A stretch of DNA of 64,000 bases from CATOSK01 sp963665735 (GCA_963665735.1 OY762444.1:1674001-1738000); one strand, 5' to 3'; positions 1 through 8,534 are shown, numbered from the stretch's first letter. A program made the numbers and translations. The notes: generated by a model not told the origin, from the sequence alone.

Positions 1-296
1 CAAAATGATGGCATGACGTAACTTCCTCCTCCTCGATAATTAGTACGCCGTTGCAATCCCAGGAAAACCGCTGTAGGGGGTAAATATCTGCTGTTTACCC
101 GTTCCTCCAGCAGGCAAACCTCGTTTCTTGGCCCAACGCTTTCCTTAACCAATCCGCGCCCGACCAACGTGCCCCGATTTTAGCAAAGCGCAAGCCAACA
201 TACAAGTTTCGCCTCAACCCTGCCGCCGTGGTATATTCCAGCAGTCCCCGGCCCATCTCGGACCGGGGAGACATAAGCGCCAGGCAGGAGACAACT
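1..296. other. Leader region before the first gene
   Basis: No convincing gene is visible here. The only open frames are antisense shadows. An extended -10 hexamer (TG, one base, TATATT) lies at 229-237, about 60 bases before the start of the dehydrogenase gene, and is the best promoter candidate. No clear -35 partner is seen. Confidence 0.4.
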
Positions 297-1217
297 ATGG
301 CCCAGGTGGGTTTCATTGGTCTTGGCAATATGGGCGGGCCGATGGCGCAACGGCTGATGGACGCCGGGCACATCGTTACCGGCTATAACCGCACCCAGGC
401 CCGCGCCCAGTGGCTCATTGACCGGGGGATGCGCTGGGCCGACACCCCTCGCCAGGCCGTCGAACAATCCGAAGTCACCATCAGTATGCTGCGGGACACC
501 GAGGCCCTGGAAGCCGTAGCCAACGGCGAAAACGGCGTTCTGGCCGGCCTATCCCCCGGCCAGGTATTAGTGGACATGAGCACCGTCAACCCGGAAGCCA
601 GCCGCTTTCTTGCTGCTAGGGTCGCCGCCCTGGGCGCCCGTATGCTGGACGCCCCGGTATCGGGTAGCTCCGTCACCCTGCTGGCCGGGCGATTGTCCAT
701 AATGGTGGGTGGGGAACGCGACGTTTATGAGCGGGTCAAGCCCATCCTGCAAGCCATCGGCCCCACCGTGGACTATGTTGGCGAAAACGGCCTGGCCGTC
801 ACCATGAAAGTCGCCACCAACCTGAGCCTGCCCGTGCAGATTCTTTCCTTTTGCGAAAGCATCCTGCTGGCCGAAAAGAGCGGTATCCCCCGGGAGACTG
901 CCATCCGGGTGCTGCTCAACAGCGTGGTAGCCTCCCCGGCCCTCAACTATCGCATTCCGCTAATCCTCGACCCGCCGGATGAACCCCTTTTCGATGTAAG
1001 CATGATGCAGAAAGACCTGAAACTGGCCCTGGACTTGGGCCAAACCCTGGCCGTGCCGCTGCCCACCACGGGCCTGGCCGACCAATGGCTGACCGCCGCC
1101 CGAGGCCGGGGCCTGGAAAGCCAGGACTTTGCCGCCCTGTTTCAACTGCTGGCCGAGTTGTCCGGCGTGGATGGAACACCACCCGGACGGACGGCAGAGT
1201 TTTCTCCACCATCCTGA
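297..1217 (+). CDS. NAD(P)-dependent beta-hydroxyacid dehydrogenase (3-hydroxyisobutyrate dehydrogenase family)
   Basis: A 306-residue cytosolic oxidoreductase expected to oxidise a short beta-hydroxyacid, or reduce the semialdehyde, with NAD(P). The N-terminus has the Rossmann motif GFIGLGNMG. The substrate-binding motif DAPVSGS with a following VGG lies near residue 120. The catalytic lysine is in AVTMKVATN near residue 170. The helical C-terminal domain includes a MMQKDLKLALDLG-type segment typical of the family. I chose the ATG at 297 because GGCAGGAG lies just upstream and it precedes the Rossmann strand; the frame is open further upstream but has no family features. The substrate cannot be told from sequence: 3-hydroxyisobutyrate, tartronate semialdehyde and glyoxylate reductase-like roles are all possible. 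It converges on the molybdenum hydroxylase locus and is probably monocistronic. Confidence 0.85.
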   Translation: MAQVGFIGLGNMGGPMAQRLMDAGHIVTGYNRTQARAQWLIDRGMRWADTPRQAVEQSEVTISMLRDTEALEAVANGENGVLAGLSPGQVLVDMSTVNPEASRFLAARVAALGARMLDAPVSGSSVTLLAGRLSIMVGGERDVYERVKPILQAIGPTVDYVGENGLAVTMKVATNLSLPVQILSFCESILLAEKSGIPRETAIRVLLNSVVASPALNYRIPLILDPPDEPLFDVSMMQKDLKLALDLGQTLAVPLPTTGLADQWLTAARGRGLESQDFAALFQLLAELSGVDGTPPGRTAEFSPPS

Positions 1218-1599
1218 CCAGGGCAGTCTCATCATAGAAAGAAACGACTCCAAAAATCCCTTCCCCTCGACGGGGGAAGGCCGGAATGGGGATGAAAACT
1301 TTAGCCCCAGCTCGTCATTCCGGCTTCCGCCGGAATCCAGAAAACCCCGGGCATACAACGGCGTCCGTGTGGGCAAGGAATCCTGGATACCGGCCTACGC
1401 CGGTATGACGGTTAATATGACGACACCCCCCTCGGGGGAGTGTCGTCAATTTCATGATTCGCCATTCCCGCCTTCTACCGTCATTCCCGCGAAAGCGGGA
1501 ATCCACAACCGGCATCCTTAGACCGTGTGCGAAAAATCCCCTCCCCCTCGACGGGGGAGGGTTAGGGTGGGGGTGAAATCCAGGTTGGCAAGCGCCCCC
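1218..1599. repeat. Repeat-filled spacer between convergent genes
   Basis: No gene is seen. The spacer holds a GTCATTCCGG...CCGGAATCCAG palindrome (1314-1340) joined to a second arm GGATACCGG...CCGGTATGACGG (1385-1411), together one composite 98-base element. A dRS3-like palindrome ATTCCCGCGAAAGCGGGAAT lies at 1480-1506. Two copies of a CCCCTCGACGGGGG hairpin followed by a G-rich tail lie at 1259-1296 and 1541-1578. The hairpins could also terminate transcription from both sides. Confidence 0.75.
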
Positions 1600-2589
1600 T
1601 TAGCCAGCCTCCACCAGCCGTCCAACGGCTCTCCTGACCATGTTGCGGGCCATCGGAGTCTTGTAGCCGTTCTGGGCCATCGGGCGGGCGTTAGGCAGGG
1701 CCAGACCACCGGCCTGGGTTGCGTCCACGTCGGCGACCCGGCGGCCCCGCAGATAGTCCTCTACTTCTACCGCCCGGTAGGGAACCGGCGCCACTCCCCC
1801 CAGGCATACGTCAGCACCGGCGATTACGCCCCCGGCCACGGTTACAACCGCCGCCACGCTGACCAGCGCAAAGTCTCCCGACTCCCGCTCCCGGGATTTC
1901 AGGTAAAGGCTGCGTCGTTCCCCCTGTCGCGGGGGCGCTGGCAGGTGGACTTGGACAAGAATCTCTCCGGCAACCAGCGAAGTCTCCCTGGTAACGTCCT
2001 GTCCGGGGGACGTGAAAAACTCCGCCACCGATACCGTCCTTGACCCTTGGGCGCCGGCAATCTCCAGCCCGGCGTTAAGGGCCAGCAGCGCCACCGCCGT
2101 ATCCGAGGGATGCACGATATAGCATCGGTCGCCGCCGGTGATGCACAGGTACTTGCTATTGCCGGCCAGGGCGTAGCAGACGGAGCCGCCTTTCTTCAAG
2201 CATACGGTTAGGGGATGGCGGTAGTACCAACATCGAGGCCGTTGGTTCAGGTTGCCGCCCAAGGTTCCCACGTTGCGGATTTGCGGCGTAGCCAGACCCC
2301 CGGCGGCTTGGGCCAAACAAGCGTAATCCCGTCGCACCGCCGGATGCTCCGCAACGTCGGCGATGGTGGTCATCGCCCCGATGCTCAACCCCTCCTCCGA
2401 TTGCGAAATCCCCGCCAACCCGTCAATCCCGCCCAGGCTCACCACCCGCGACGGTTGGGCCACCCCCTCCTTAATCTCGCTGAGCAAATCGCTGCCCCCG
2501 GCCAGCAACGCCGAATCCTCCGGCGCTTCAGCCAGCAGAGCCACCGCCTCCGAAACTGTCTGGGGCGTCAAGAACTGGAACGGCTGCAT
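1600..2589 (-). CDS. Molybdenum hydroxylase FAD subunit (xanthine dehydrogenase/CoxM family) with Cys-rich insert
   Basis: A 329-residue electron-transfer subunit that passes electrons between FAD and the Fe-S and molybdenum subunits of a xanthine dehydrogenase-family enzyme. FAD-binding motifs are LLAGGSDLL near residue 28 and TLGGNLNQ near 109. Between the FAD-binding and C-terminal domains is an insert with cysteines at residues 120, 130, 138, 149 and 156, beginning RPRCWYYR. This resembles the [4Fe-4S]-carrying insert of the 4-hydroxybenzoyl-CoA reductase beta subunit. I chose the ATG at 2589, which opens the conserved fold; upstream codons overlap the previous gene. It lies 4 bases after the preceding helical-protein gene, so it is probably co-transcribed with it. 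The substrate of the complex is unknown. Confidence 0.85.
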   Translation of the reverse strand: MQPFQFLTPQTVSEAVALLAEAPEDSALLAGGSDLLSEIKEGVAQPSRVVSLGGIDGLAGISQSEEGLSIGAMTTIADVAEHPAVRRDYACLAQAAGGLATPQIRNVGTLGGNLNQRPRCWYYRHPLTVCLKKGGSVCYALAGNSKYLCITGGDRCYIVHPSDTAVALLALNAGLEIAGAQGSRTVSVAEFFTSPGQDVTRETSLVAGEILVQVHLPAPPRQGERRSLYLKSRERESGDFALVSVAAVVTVAGGVIAGADVCLGGVAPVPYRAVEVEDYLRGRRVADVDATQAGGLALPNARPMAQNGYKTPMARNMVRRAVGRLVEAG

Positions 2590-2593
2590 GGGT

Positions 2594-3013
2594 TTATCGT
2601 ATCCTTTCTGATTGACTCGACCACTCATCCCCGGCGTAAATCAACAGCATTTGCTCGATGAACGTCTGAGCGGATTCCCAATCCCTATCGAAATCCGATT
2701 CGGACAGATGACCCCGGTCGGCGTGGACGTGAAGGCGGTTGGCAGCCCGCCAGTTGCCTGTTAGATTCAGGCTCGGCGGTTCCCTTTCGGCGACGTTGCG
2801 GAGAAAACGTACCTTGGCCCCGGTGGAAGTCGGGTTGCTGCCCCATTGGTTCGCCAAGGCGTTGATGCACTGCTTGGCGGATTCGTAAAGCAGAATGCCC
2901 GCCGAATCATTGTCCCCATCCCGCTCCCGCAGCAACTCGGCCTGTCGCCGGTAATTCCTGGCCCGCGCTTCGTGGAATTCTGCCCGTTCCCAGCCCGGGT
3001 TATGCAGGCTCAC
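2594..3013 (-). CDS. Small helical protein, possibly HEPN-like; second copy of duplicated gene B
   Basis: A 139-residue protein that I do not recognise with certainty. It is all-helical in appearance, with a segment YESAKQCINALANQ and a conserved LHVHADRG, the style of HEPN-fold proteins that bind RNA or nucleotides; this fold call is inference. It starts at a GTG 14 bases inside the preceding gene, so translation is coupled. It is a near copy of the gene at 3600-3992 and differs mainly in a longer C-terminus (DEWSSQSERIR in place of a stop after NE). The duplication offset is exactly 979 bases at the starts. It sits inside the molybdenum hydroxylase locus. Confidence 0.6.
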   Translation of the reverse strand: MSLHNPGWERAEFHEARARNYRRQAELLRERDGDNDSAGILLYESAKQCINALANQWGSNPTSTGAKVRFLRNVAEREPPSLNLTGNWRAANRLHVHADRGHLSESDFDRDWESAQTFIEQMLLIYAGDEWSSQSERIR

Positions 3014-3494
3014 CGTGAAATCCGACGAGACATTTCCGCGCGTCCTCGTAAGCGTATTCCAGTTCGTAGTCTTCCACCACGTCCATCAAAGCGTGGTCAT
3101 GCAGCAAAAAAGCCGTCGTAAGGAAACCGCTATAGGACATATAGGACGGTTTCGGCGCTACATGGTCCTCTTCCAAAGCCTTGGCCAAGGGTATGAGGCC
3201 GGTGGGTTTACGCAGGTCCAAGTTCCAGGCCGGGTCGGCGTCGCCGGTGTAGTCTATGGGCGGCTGGGATTTGGCAAAAGCCCGTTTCCACGTCAGACTG
3301 ATTTCAGCCATGTAGTCCTGATGGAGCTTGTCCAGGTCCAGCCCCCGCTCTTGGGCCAATGATATGAACGTCGCTTCGGCGGCTTTCCAGAGCAAGGCGG
3401 CGGCGTACCGTTGGTTGCCGGCAGCCCATTGCTCGTCGGCCTTTTTCATGTACTCCAGGGGCGTAATTTCCGTTGCGGGTTCGGGCGTCGCCAT
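3000..3494 (-). CDS. Helical protein of unknown function; second copy of duplicated gene A
   Basis: A 164-residue protein of unknown function, predicted mostly helical. Residues 12-35 (YMKKADEQWAAGNQRYAAAL and on) match the pattern A-x-E-x-x-x-x-G-x-x-x-x-A of PaREP1/HEPN-type proteins; that assignment is tentative. The ATG at 3494 has a GGGAGGACTG-type ribosome site. It overlaps gene B downstream by 14 bases. It is the duplicate of 3979-4473, and the 60 bases upstream of both starts are also nearly identical, so the duplication includes the translation signals. Confidence 0.6.
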   Translation of the reverse strand: MATPEPATEITPLEYMKKADEQWAAGNQRYAAALLWKAAEATFISLAQERGLDLDKLHQDYMAEISLTWKRAFAKSQPPIDYTGDADPAWNLDLRKPTGLIPLAKALEEDHVAPKPSYMSYSGFLTTAFLLHDHALMDVVEDYELEYAYEDARKCLVGFHGEPA

Positions 3495-3599
3495 GCCAGT
3501 CCTCCCGTTTCAGCCATCCGTTACAACAATGATAACCCAATCGGCAAGTTTCCGGGCCGCTAAAGCCCTGCCCACCGGGTCGCAAACGGCGTTGCCCGA

Positions 3600-3992
3600 T
3601 TACTCATTCCCGGCGTAAATCAGCAGCATTTGGTCAATAAAGGTTTGAGCGTCCGTCCAAGCATCCATGAACTGGTTGTTTGTCAAGAAACCCCGGTCGG
3701 CATGGACGTGAAGAAGGTTGACCGACCGCCAGTTCCCCATCAGATTCAGGCTCCGAGGTTCCCTTTCGGCAACGCTGCGGAGGAAACGCACCTTCGCCCC
3801 GGTCGAAGTGGGGTTGCTGCCCCGCTGGTTCGCCAAGGCGTTAATGCACTGCTTGGCGGATTCGTATAACAGAATCCCCGCCGAATCATTGTCCCCATCC
3901 CGCTCCTGTAGAAACTCGGCCTGCCGCCGGTAATTCCTGGCCCGTGCCTCGTGGAATGCCGCCCGTGCCCGGCCCGGGTTATTCAGGCTCAC
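3600..3992 (-). CDS. Small helical protein, possibly HEPN-like; first copy of duplicated gene B
   Basis: A 130-residue protein, the first copy of gene B. The core matches the copy at 2594-3013 over almost the whole length (YESAKQCINALANQ, TSTGAKVRFLR, LHVHADRG) but ends earlier, at YAGNE. It starts with GTG inside the end of gene A (14-base overlap, as in the other copy). Function is unknown. The pairing with gene A in both copies suggests that the two proteins act together. A HEPN-type toxin or RNA-binding role is possible but no RxxxxH-type catalytic motif is obvious. Confidence 0.6.
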   Translation of the reverse strand: MSLNNPGRARAAFHEARARNYRRQAEFLQERDGDNDSAGILLYESAKQCINALANQRGSNPTSTGAKVRFLRSVAEREPRSLNLMGNWRSVNLLHVHADRGFLTNNQFMDAWTDAQTFIDQMLLIYAGNE

Positions 3993-4473
3993 CGTGAAAC
4001 CCGACGAGACATTTCCGCGCGTCCTCGTAAGCGTATTCCAGTTCGCAGTCTTCCACCACGTCCATCAAAGCGTGGGTGTGAAGCAAGAAGGCCGTCGTAA
4101 GGAAACCGCTATAGGACATATAGGACGGTTTCGGAGTTGCGTCGTCCTTTTCCAAAACCTTGGCCAAGGCTGTGAGGCCGGTAGGCATACGCAGGTCCAG
4201 GTTCCAGGACGGGTCGGCGTCGTCGGTGTAGTCTATGGGTGGTTGTGATTTGGCGAAAGACCGTTTCCAGGTCAGACTGATTTCAGCCAAGTAATCCTGA
4301 TGGAGCTTGTCCAGGTCCAAACCCCGCTCCCGGGCCGAGTCCAGGAAAGTCGTTTCGGCGGCCTTCCAGAGCAGGGCGGATGCGTGCCGGTAGTTGCCGG
4401 CGGCCCATTCCTCGTCGGCCTTTCTTATGTACTCCAGGGCCGTCATTTCCGTCGCAGGTTCGGGCGTTGCCAT
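3979..4473 (-). CDS. Helical protein of unknown function; first copy of duplicated gene A
   Basis: A 164-residue protein, the first copy of gene A. Its differences from the copy at 3000-3494 are scattered substitutions with no gap, so both copies are probably under selection. The segment YIRKADEEWAAGNYRHASAL resembles the start of the HEPN/PaREP1-like proteins at 6888-7358 and 43714-44172. The ATG at 4473 follows GGGAGGACTGTC. It lies 65 bases downstream of the molybdopterin subunit gene on the same strand, so it is likely in the same transcript. Confidence 0.6.
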   Translation of the reverse strand: MATPEPATEMTALEYIRKADEEWAAGNYRHASALLWKAAETTFLDSARERGLDLDKLHQDYLAEISLTWKRSFAKSQPPIDYTDDADPSWNLDLRMPTGLTALAKVLEKDDATPKPSYMSYSGFLTTAFLLHTHALMDVVEDCELEYAYEDARKCLVGFHGEPE

Positions 4474-4538
4474 GACAGTCCTCCCGTTTCAGCCATCCAT
4501 TGCAACAATGATAACCCATCCCGCCCATTGCTGAGCCG

Positions 4539-6794
4539 CTAACGCCCCTCCAACGCTGCCAACATCCTGTCGGGGGTGAAGGGCAACTCGGTCAACCGGA
4601 CGCCCACGGCGTCGTATATGGCGTTGGCGATGGCCGGGGCCACCCCCACCGACGGCACTTCCCCCAGAGCCTTGGCCCCCAGCGGGCCTACCGGGTCAAC
4701 GTTGTCGGCGAAGATTACCTGAATGTCCGGGTAATCCATGATGGTCGGGCTTTTGTGTTCCAGGTAGCTGGGGTTTAGCGTCACTCCCGTGGGGCCGTCA
4801 GTGACCAACTCTTCCGACAGGGCAAACCCCAGCATCTGCGAAATCCCCCCTTCAACCTGGTTCAACGCCATGCGGGGGTTGATTATCCTCCCTGAATCGT
4901 GGGCAGCCACGTAGCGCAAAACCCGCACCCGCCCGGTGGCGGTGTCAACTTCCACCTCGACGAAATGCGCGCCGAAGGAATTTACGATGTAGTCCGGGCT
5001 GCCGGGGGTGATGGTGGCGCTGGCCGACAGGTACTCTCCTTCCATCCGGCTGGCAACGTCGGTCAGGGACATCCGCCGGGCCGGGTCTCCCCTGACGAAA
5101 ACCGCGCCGTCGGCCATGTCCAGTTCCATTGCCGGCGCTTCCAGTCCCACGGCGGCGATTTCCAACAACCGCTGACGCACTTCCCCCGCCGCCTGCACTA
5201 CCGCCGTGCCGGTGGAAAAGGTGGCGGTGGAACCGGCGGTAATAGGGGCGTCGGGCGTGTCGGCGGAGTCGGCGAAGTGGGTTTCAATGTCCTCGAAACC
5301 GACCCCCAGCGCGTCGGCGGCCATTTGGGTCAGGACGGTGGTTGCCCCTTCGCCCACCTCCATCAAGCCGGAGATGAGCGTTATCCCCCCGTCGCGGCCA
5401 ATCCGCACTTCGGCGGCGGACACCGACCCCGGCCCGCCCCGGTAAATCATCATGCTCATGCCCTTCCCCCGTTTGATGAAAGGGTCATACCCCTCTCGAA
5501 CCGGCAGGGGTTGGTTCCAGCCGAAAGCTTCGGCGCCCCGACGAAGGCATTGGCCGAGTTCATTGCTGGAAAAGGGAATCCCGCCCTCCAACGGTTGGCT
5601 GTCAATAATCTGCTCCGGCGGCGACACCCGCTGCCCCGGCTGTCCCTCCGGGGGAACGTGATTCCTCAACCGGAACTCCAGTGGGTCAATGCCCAACTCT
5701 TCCGCCACTCTATCCATTAGCGTTTCCAGGGCCAAATGGCCCTGGGGCGCCCCCAAGGCACGGTACGAGCCGGCGGTGGGACGGTTGGTATAGACCGGGC
5801 GGGCCTCGTACTTGACGTTGGGACAGCGGTACAGGTACAGCATCCCCTGGCCGGCGCGCCGGGCAACGCCGGGGGCCGACGACTGGTAGGCCCCGGTGTC
5901 CAGAATTGCCGAGCCGTGAATGGCGGTAATGGTTCCGTCGCGCTTGACGCCGACTCTCAGGTTGATTCGTGCGGCGTGCCGAGTGCGGCCCGCCACGAAC
6001 TCATCCGCCCGGGAGTATTCCACCCGCACCGAACGTCCCGCCCGTCGGGACAGGACGGCGGCGATGGCCCCCAGCCGAGATTCGTCCTTGTTGCCGAAAC
6101 CCGCCCCCAGGAACGGGCCAACCACCCGGATGTAGCTGCGGGGAATCCCCAGCCCGTCGGCCAGAATGCCCTGGTCAACGTGGACGCCCCTAGTGGACTT
6201 CCAGACCGTCAGATTATCCCCCTCCCAGGCGGCCAGGGCCGCCCGCGGTTCCAGCGGCGTGGCCGAGTGGGTGGGAACCCGGTAGTCTTCCTCAAAAATC
6301 AGGTCTGCCTCGGCGAACCCCCGCTCTACGTCACCCCGTTCCAGCGACAACGGCTCCGGTATCGCTAGGTTCCCGCCGGGGTGAATCTGCACGGCCTCCG
6401 GCTGCAACGCCTCCACCGGGTCGGTGACAAAAGGTAGGACTTCATACTCCACCCGCAGCAATTCCAACGCCCGCCGCGCCGTGTCCGGGTCGTCGGCGGC
6501 CACCGCAGCCACTTCGTCGCCAACGAACCGCGCCCGGCTGTCCAGGATGAGCAAGTCCACCGCCAGCCGGCCGGTGGGGACGTTGAAGGGCGTGATTACG
6601 GCGTGGACGCCGGGCAGGGCTTCGGCGGCGGCGGTGTCCACTGACAGGATGTTGGCATGGGGATGCGGGCTGCGCAGTATCAGGCCGTAGAGCATCTCCG
6701 GCAGTTTCAAGTCCGCCGAATACCGGGCCGCGCCGGTAAGTTTTTGCCGCAAGTCCCGCCGGATTACGCTCTGCCCGGCAACCCTCGTAGTCAT
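4539..6794 (-). CDS. Molybdopterin-binding catalytic subunit, xanthine dehydrogenase family
   Basis: A 751-residue large subunit of a molybdenum hydroxylase that hydroxylates, or reduces, an aromatic, heterocyclic or aldehyde substrate using Mo-molybdopterin. Visible family features are the N-terminal a/b hammerhead (RRDLRQKLTGAARYSAD), GPFLGAGFGNK near residue 240, SYRALGAPQGHLALE near residue 345, and the C-terminal GAKALGEVPS whose Glu is the expected catalytic base. It lacks the AYxCSFR loop of form I CO dehydrogenase, so a CO dehydrogenase role is unlikely. I chose the ATG at 6794 because GGAGGCGGAC sits immediately upstream and the domain starts there. The other two subunits lie at 1600-2589 and 11273-11761, with unrelated genes interposed. 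Confidence 0.88.
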   Translation of the reverse strand: MTTRVAGQSVIRRDLRQKLTGAARYSADLKLPEMLYGLILRSPHPHANILSVDTAAAEALPGVHAVITPFNVPTGRLAVDLLILDSRARFVGDEVAAVAADDPDTARRALELLRVEYEVLPFVTDPVEALQPEAVQIHPGGNLAIPEPLSLERGDVERGFAEADLIFEEDYRVPTHSATPLEPRAALAAWEGDNLTVWKSTRGVHVDQGILADGLGIPRSYIRVVGPFLGAGFGNKDESRLGAIAAVLSRRAGRSVRVEYSRADEFVAGRTRHAARINLRVGVKRDGTITAIHGSAILDTGAYQSSAPGVARRAGQGMLYLYRCPNVKYEARPVYTNRPTAGSYRALGAPQGHLALETLMDRVAEELGIDPLEFRLRNHVPPEGQPGQRVSPPEQIIDSQPLEGGIPFSSNELGQCLRRGAEAFGWNQPLPVREGYDPFIKRGKGMSMMIYRGGPGSVSAAEVRIGRDGGITLISGLMEVGEGATTVLTQMAADALGVGFEDIETHFADSADTPDAPITAGSTATFSTGTAVVQAAGEVRQRLLEIAAVGLEAPAMELDMADGAVFVRGDPARRMSLTDVASRMEGEYLSASATITPGSPDYIVNSFGAHFVEVEVDTATGRVRVLRYVAAHDSGRIINPRMALNQVEGGISQMLGFALSEELVTDGPTGVTLNPSYLEHKSPTIMDYPDIQVIFADNVDPVGPLGAKALGEVPSVGVAPAIANAIYDAVGVRLTELPFTPDRMLAALEGR

Positions 6795-6887
6795 GTCCGC
6801 CTCCGGGGGAAAGAATTTATGAACAACTATCCTCAAGATTACCTTTCCCCATGACGAGGGAAGGTTAGGATGGAGGTGATAGGACAA

Positions 6888-7358
6888 TCATTGTCGCCGC
6901 GGCCGGCCCCGCAAGTCCAACACCCCGTCCAGCATACCGATGCGTTGGCGGTCGCGCTGTTGGACGGGAACGAAGGGCCGAGGTAATTCGGTTTTCACTT
7001 CCTCCAAAATGCCCAAAAACTCCTCCGTTTGTTCCACTCCTCGGGCAACTTCGTCTTCGCCATAACGGTCTTCGTGAAAGTTTTGGTGCATCTCGTTCGC
7101 AGTGATGATGAAGTCCAGCATCCTGGGTCGGTTATGTTCCCGTGAGAGCCGCCAGGCAGCCGCCGTGATGAGTGGGTGGGCGTAGTGCATCCAACCCCGC
7201 GTTTCGGCTACCGACTTGATGGCGTGGGCTGCTGCTCCCCAGGTCTTTTCCGAGGCTTGCAGCAGGTCTCCTTTTTCCAGTTCATCCCGGGCCTGGCGGA
7301 TTAACGTCCGGCTGATTTCACCGTAGGCTTCCGGCGAGTTGGAAGAGCGCACAGTCAT
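6888..7358 (-). CDS. PaREP1/HEPN-like helical protein
   Basis: A 156-residue helical protein. The segment LIRQARDELEKGDLLQASEK followed by WGAAAHAIKSVAETRGW is nearly identical to one in the protein at 43714-44172 and typical of PaREP1/HEPN-like families, whose function is poorly known. The C-terminus is basic (QQRDRQRIGMLDGVLDLRGRPRRQ region). I chose the ATG at 7358 by homology with the paralogue and an AGGA nine bases upstream; earlier ATG codons exist at 7397 and 7403. A 12-base-pair terminator hairpin (7383-7414) separates it from the DUF3500 gene upstream, so it probably has its own promoter or depends on readthrough. Confidence 0.6.
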   Translation of the reverse strand: MTVRSSNSPEAYGEISRTLIRQARDELEKGDLLQASEKTWGAAAHAIKSVAETRGWMHYAHPLITAAAWRLSREHNRPRMLDFIITANEMHQNFHEDRYGEDEVARGVEQTEEFLGILEEVKTELPRPFVPVQQRDRQRIGMLDGVLDLRGRPRRQ

Positions 7359-7382
7359 TTGAAGACATCCTGGCTTAAATTG

Positions 7383-7414
7383 AAGTCCGGGCAACATGGT
7401 CATTGCCCGGACTT
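7383..7414 (-). terminator. Terminator hairpin after DUF3500 gene 1
   Basis: A perfect 12-base-pair stem (AAGTCCGGGCAA with its complement) and an 8-base loop, 43 bases after the stop of the DUF3500 gene at 7457-8449. The T-tract is weak on the minus strand (CAATTTAA) and slightly better on the plus strand. A terminator role is likely but the direction is not proven. Confidence 0.6.
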
Positions 7415-7456
7415 TTCAGACCCCGGTAATTGGGGAAGGTTTAACCATCCCCTGGG

Positions 7457-8449
7457 CTACAAAATTTCGTAACCCTTCTTGGTGTCCCGCATCACGTCTT
7501 CCCCGAAGTCGTTTTCCACGTCCCGCCAGACCGAATGAATGTGGTTGGCCCGGTTCTGGATGTTGTCGAACTCGATGATGAAGTTGCCGCCGTGAATGCG
7601 GTAGTAGTGGTCGCGGCTCCGGTCAAGACCGCCGGCCCAGACCACCCGGAAGTTGTCCAACCCGCCTTCCCGCAGTTGGGCCATCTTGTCCTCAGCGTAC
7701 TCAGCCCGCATACCGCTGACATACTCCGCGATGATGGACATCAGCGTTTCCCGCTGGCTGCCGGTCATCTCCGCCCCGGACAAGCCCTCGTTGTCGTGGA
7801 CGGCGGCCTTGCTGGAGTTGTAGGTCAGAATGTCCCAGGGCGCCTTGTCATGGACGATGGCCTTGGACTTCTGGCCGTCGTCGAAACTGTTGACCAACTC
7901 AAAGGCAAGGTCTTCCCGCCGGTCCAGGATGCGGAGGCCCTTCTTTTCGCCCCCCGGCACCTCGGCGGGGTTGGCCCCCAGGAAGAAGGGCGTCACGGAG
8001 ATAATTTTGTCGTCCCAAGCGTTGATGTGCAGGGAAACATGGTGGCCTTCGGCGCGCCAACCCCAAGGGCCGTCGCCGCCCGGTTCCCCGAAAACCGTCC
8101 AGTAGTAAAGTTCCGGGTTCCGGTCCCAGTTGGAATGGCCTTCTTCAACCTCGATTGGCCCCAAGACCGATTCGTGTTCCATGATGAGCTTGGCCTTCTG
8201 AGCGGCATCGGCGGCCAGGCTGGAATCAATCATGGCGTAGGCCAGTTCCCGCTGTTCCGGCGTCATATCCCGCAGGGGCAGGCCGTGGCGGTTCAACGGG
8301 GGATAGTACCAGAAGATGCGCTCGCCGTCCCGGAAATCGTAAGTGCCCTTGGCCTTCTGTTCCGGGGTCAAACTGTTCAACCAGTTGTTGCAGGCATCGG
8401 CGATTTCCGCCGTAACCTGCGCGTTTCCAAGCCCTTTAACTGCGACCAT
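7457..8449 (-). CDS. DUF3500 family protein (copy 1)
   Basis: A 330-residue protein of the DUF3500 family, biochemical role unknown. Family features are GERIFWYYPPLNRHGLPL near residue 45, HHVSLHINAWDD near residue 145 and SVTPFFLGANPAE just after, then a late VWAGG...HYYRIHGGNFIIEFDN block. Several conserved His and aromatic residues suggest a metal-dependent or binding role; that is inference. ATG at 8449 with GGAGGACG ten bases upstream. No signal peptide is seen. A diverged paralogue lies at 10194-11228, and both flank the nuclease-like gene in the hydroxylase locus. Confidence 0.75.
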   Translation of the reverse strand: MVAVKGLGNAQVTAEIADACNNWLNSLTPEQKAKGTYDFRDGERIFWYYPPLNRHGLPLRDMTPEQRELAYAMIDSSLAADAAQKAKLIMEHESVLGPIEVEEGHSNWDRNPELYYWTVFGEPGGDGPWGWRAEGHHVSLHINAWDDKIISVTPFFLGANPAEVPGGEKKGLRILDRREDLAFELVNSFDDGQKSKAIVHDKAPWDILTYNSSKAAVHDNEGLSGAEMTGSQRETLMSIIAEYVSGMRAEYAEDKMAQLREGGLDNFRVVWAGGLDRSRDHYYRIHGGNFIIEFDNIQNRANHIHSVWRDVENDFGEDVMRDTKKGYEIL

Positions 8450-8534
8450 CTAAGAACGTCCTCCAGTGCTGATACTTGCCGGACAGCGCCGGGCCCCAAG
8501 CTCAAGGGGAGTGTATTAGGGCCGCAAAACAGTG

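Noticed and set aside
4539..6794. Form I carbon monoxide dehydrogenase large subunit
   Set aside because: The AYxCSFR active-site loop is absent; the region reads TAGSYRALGAPQG, as in other molybdenum hydroxylases.
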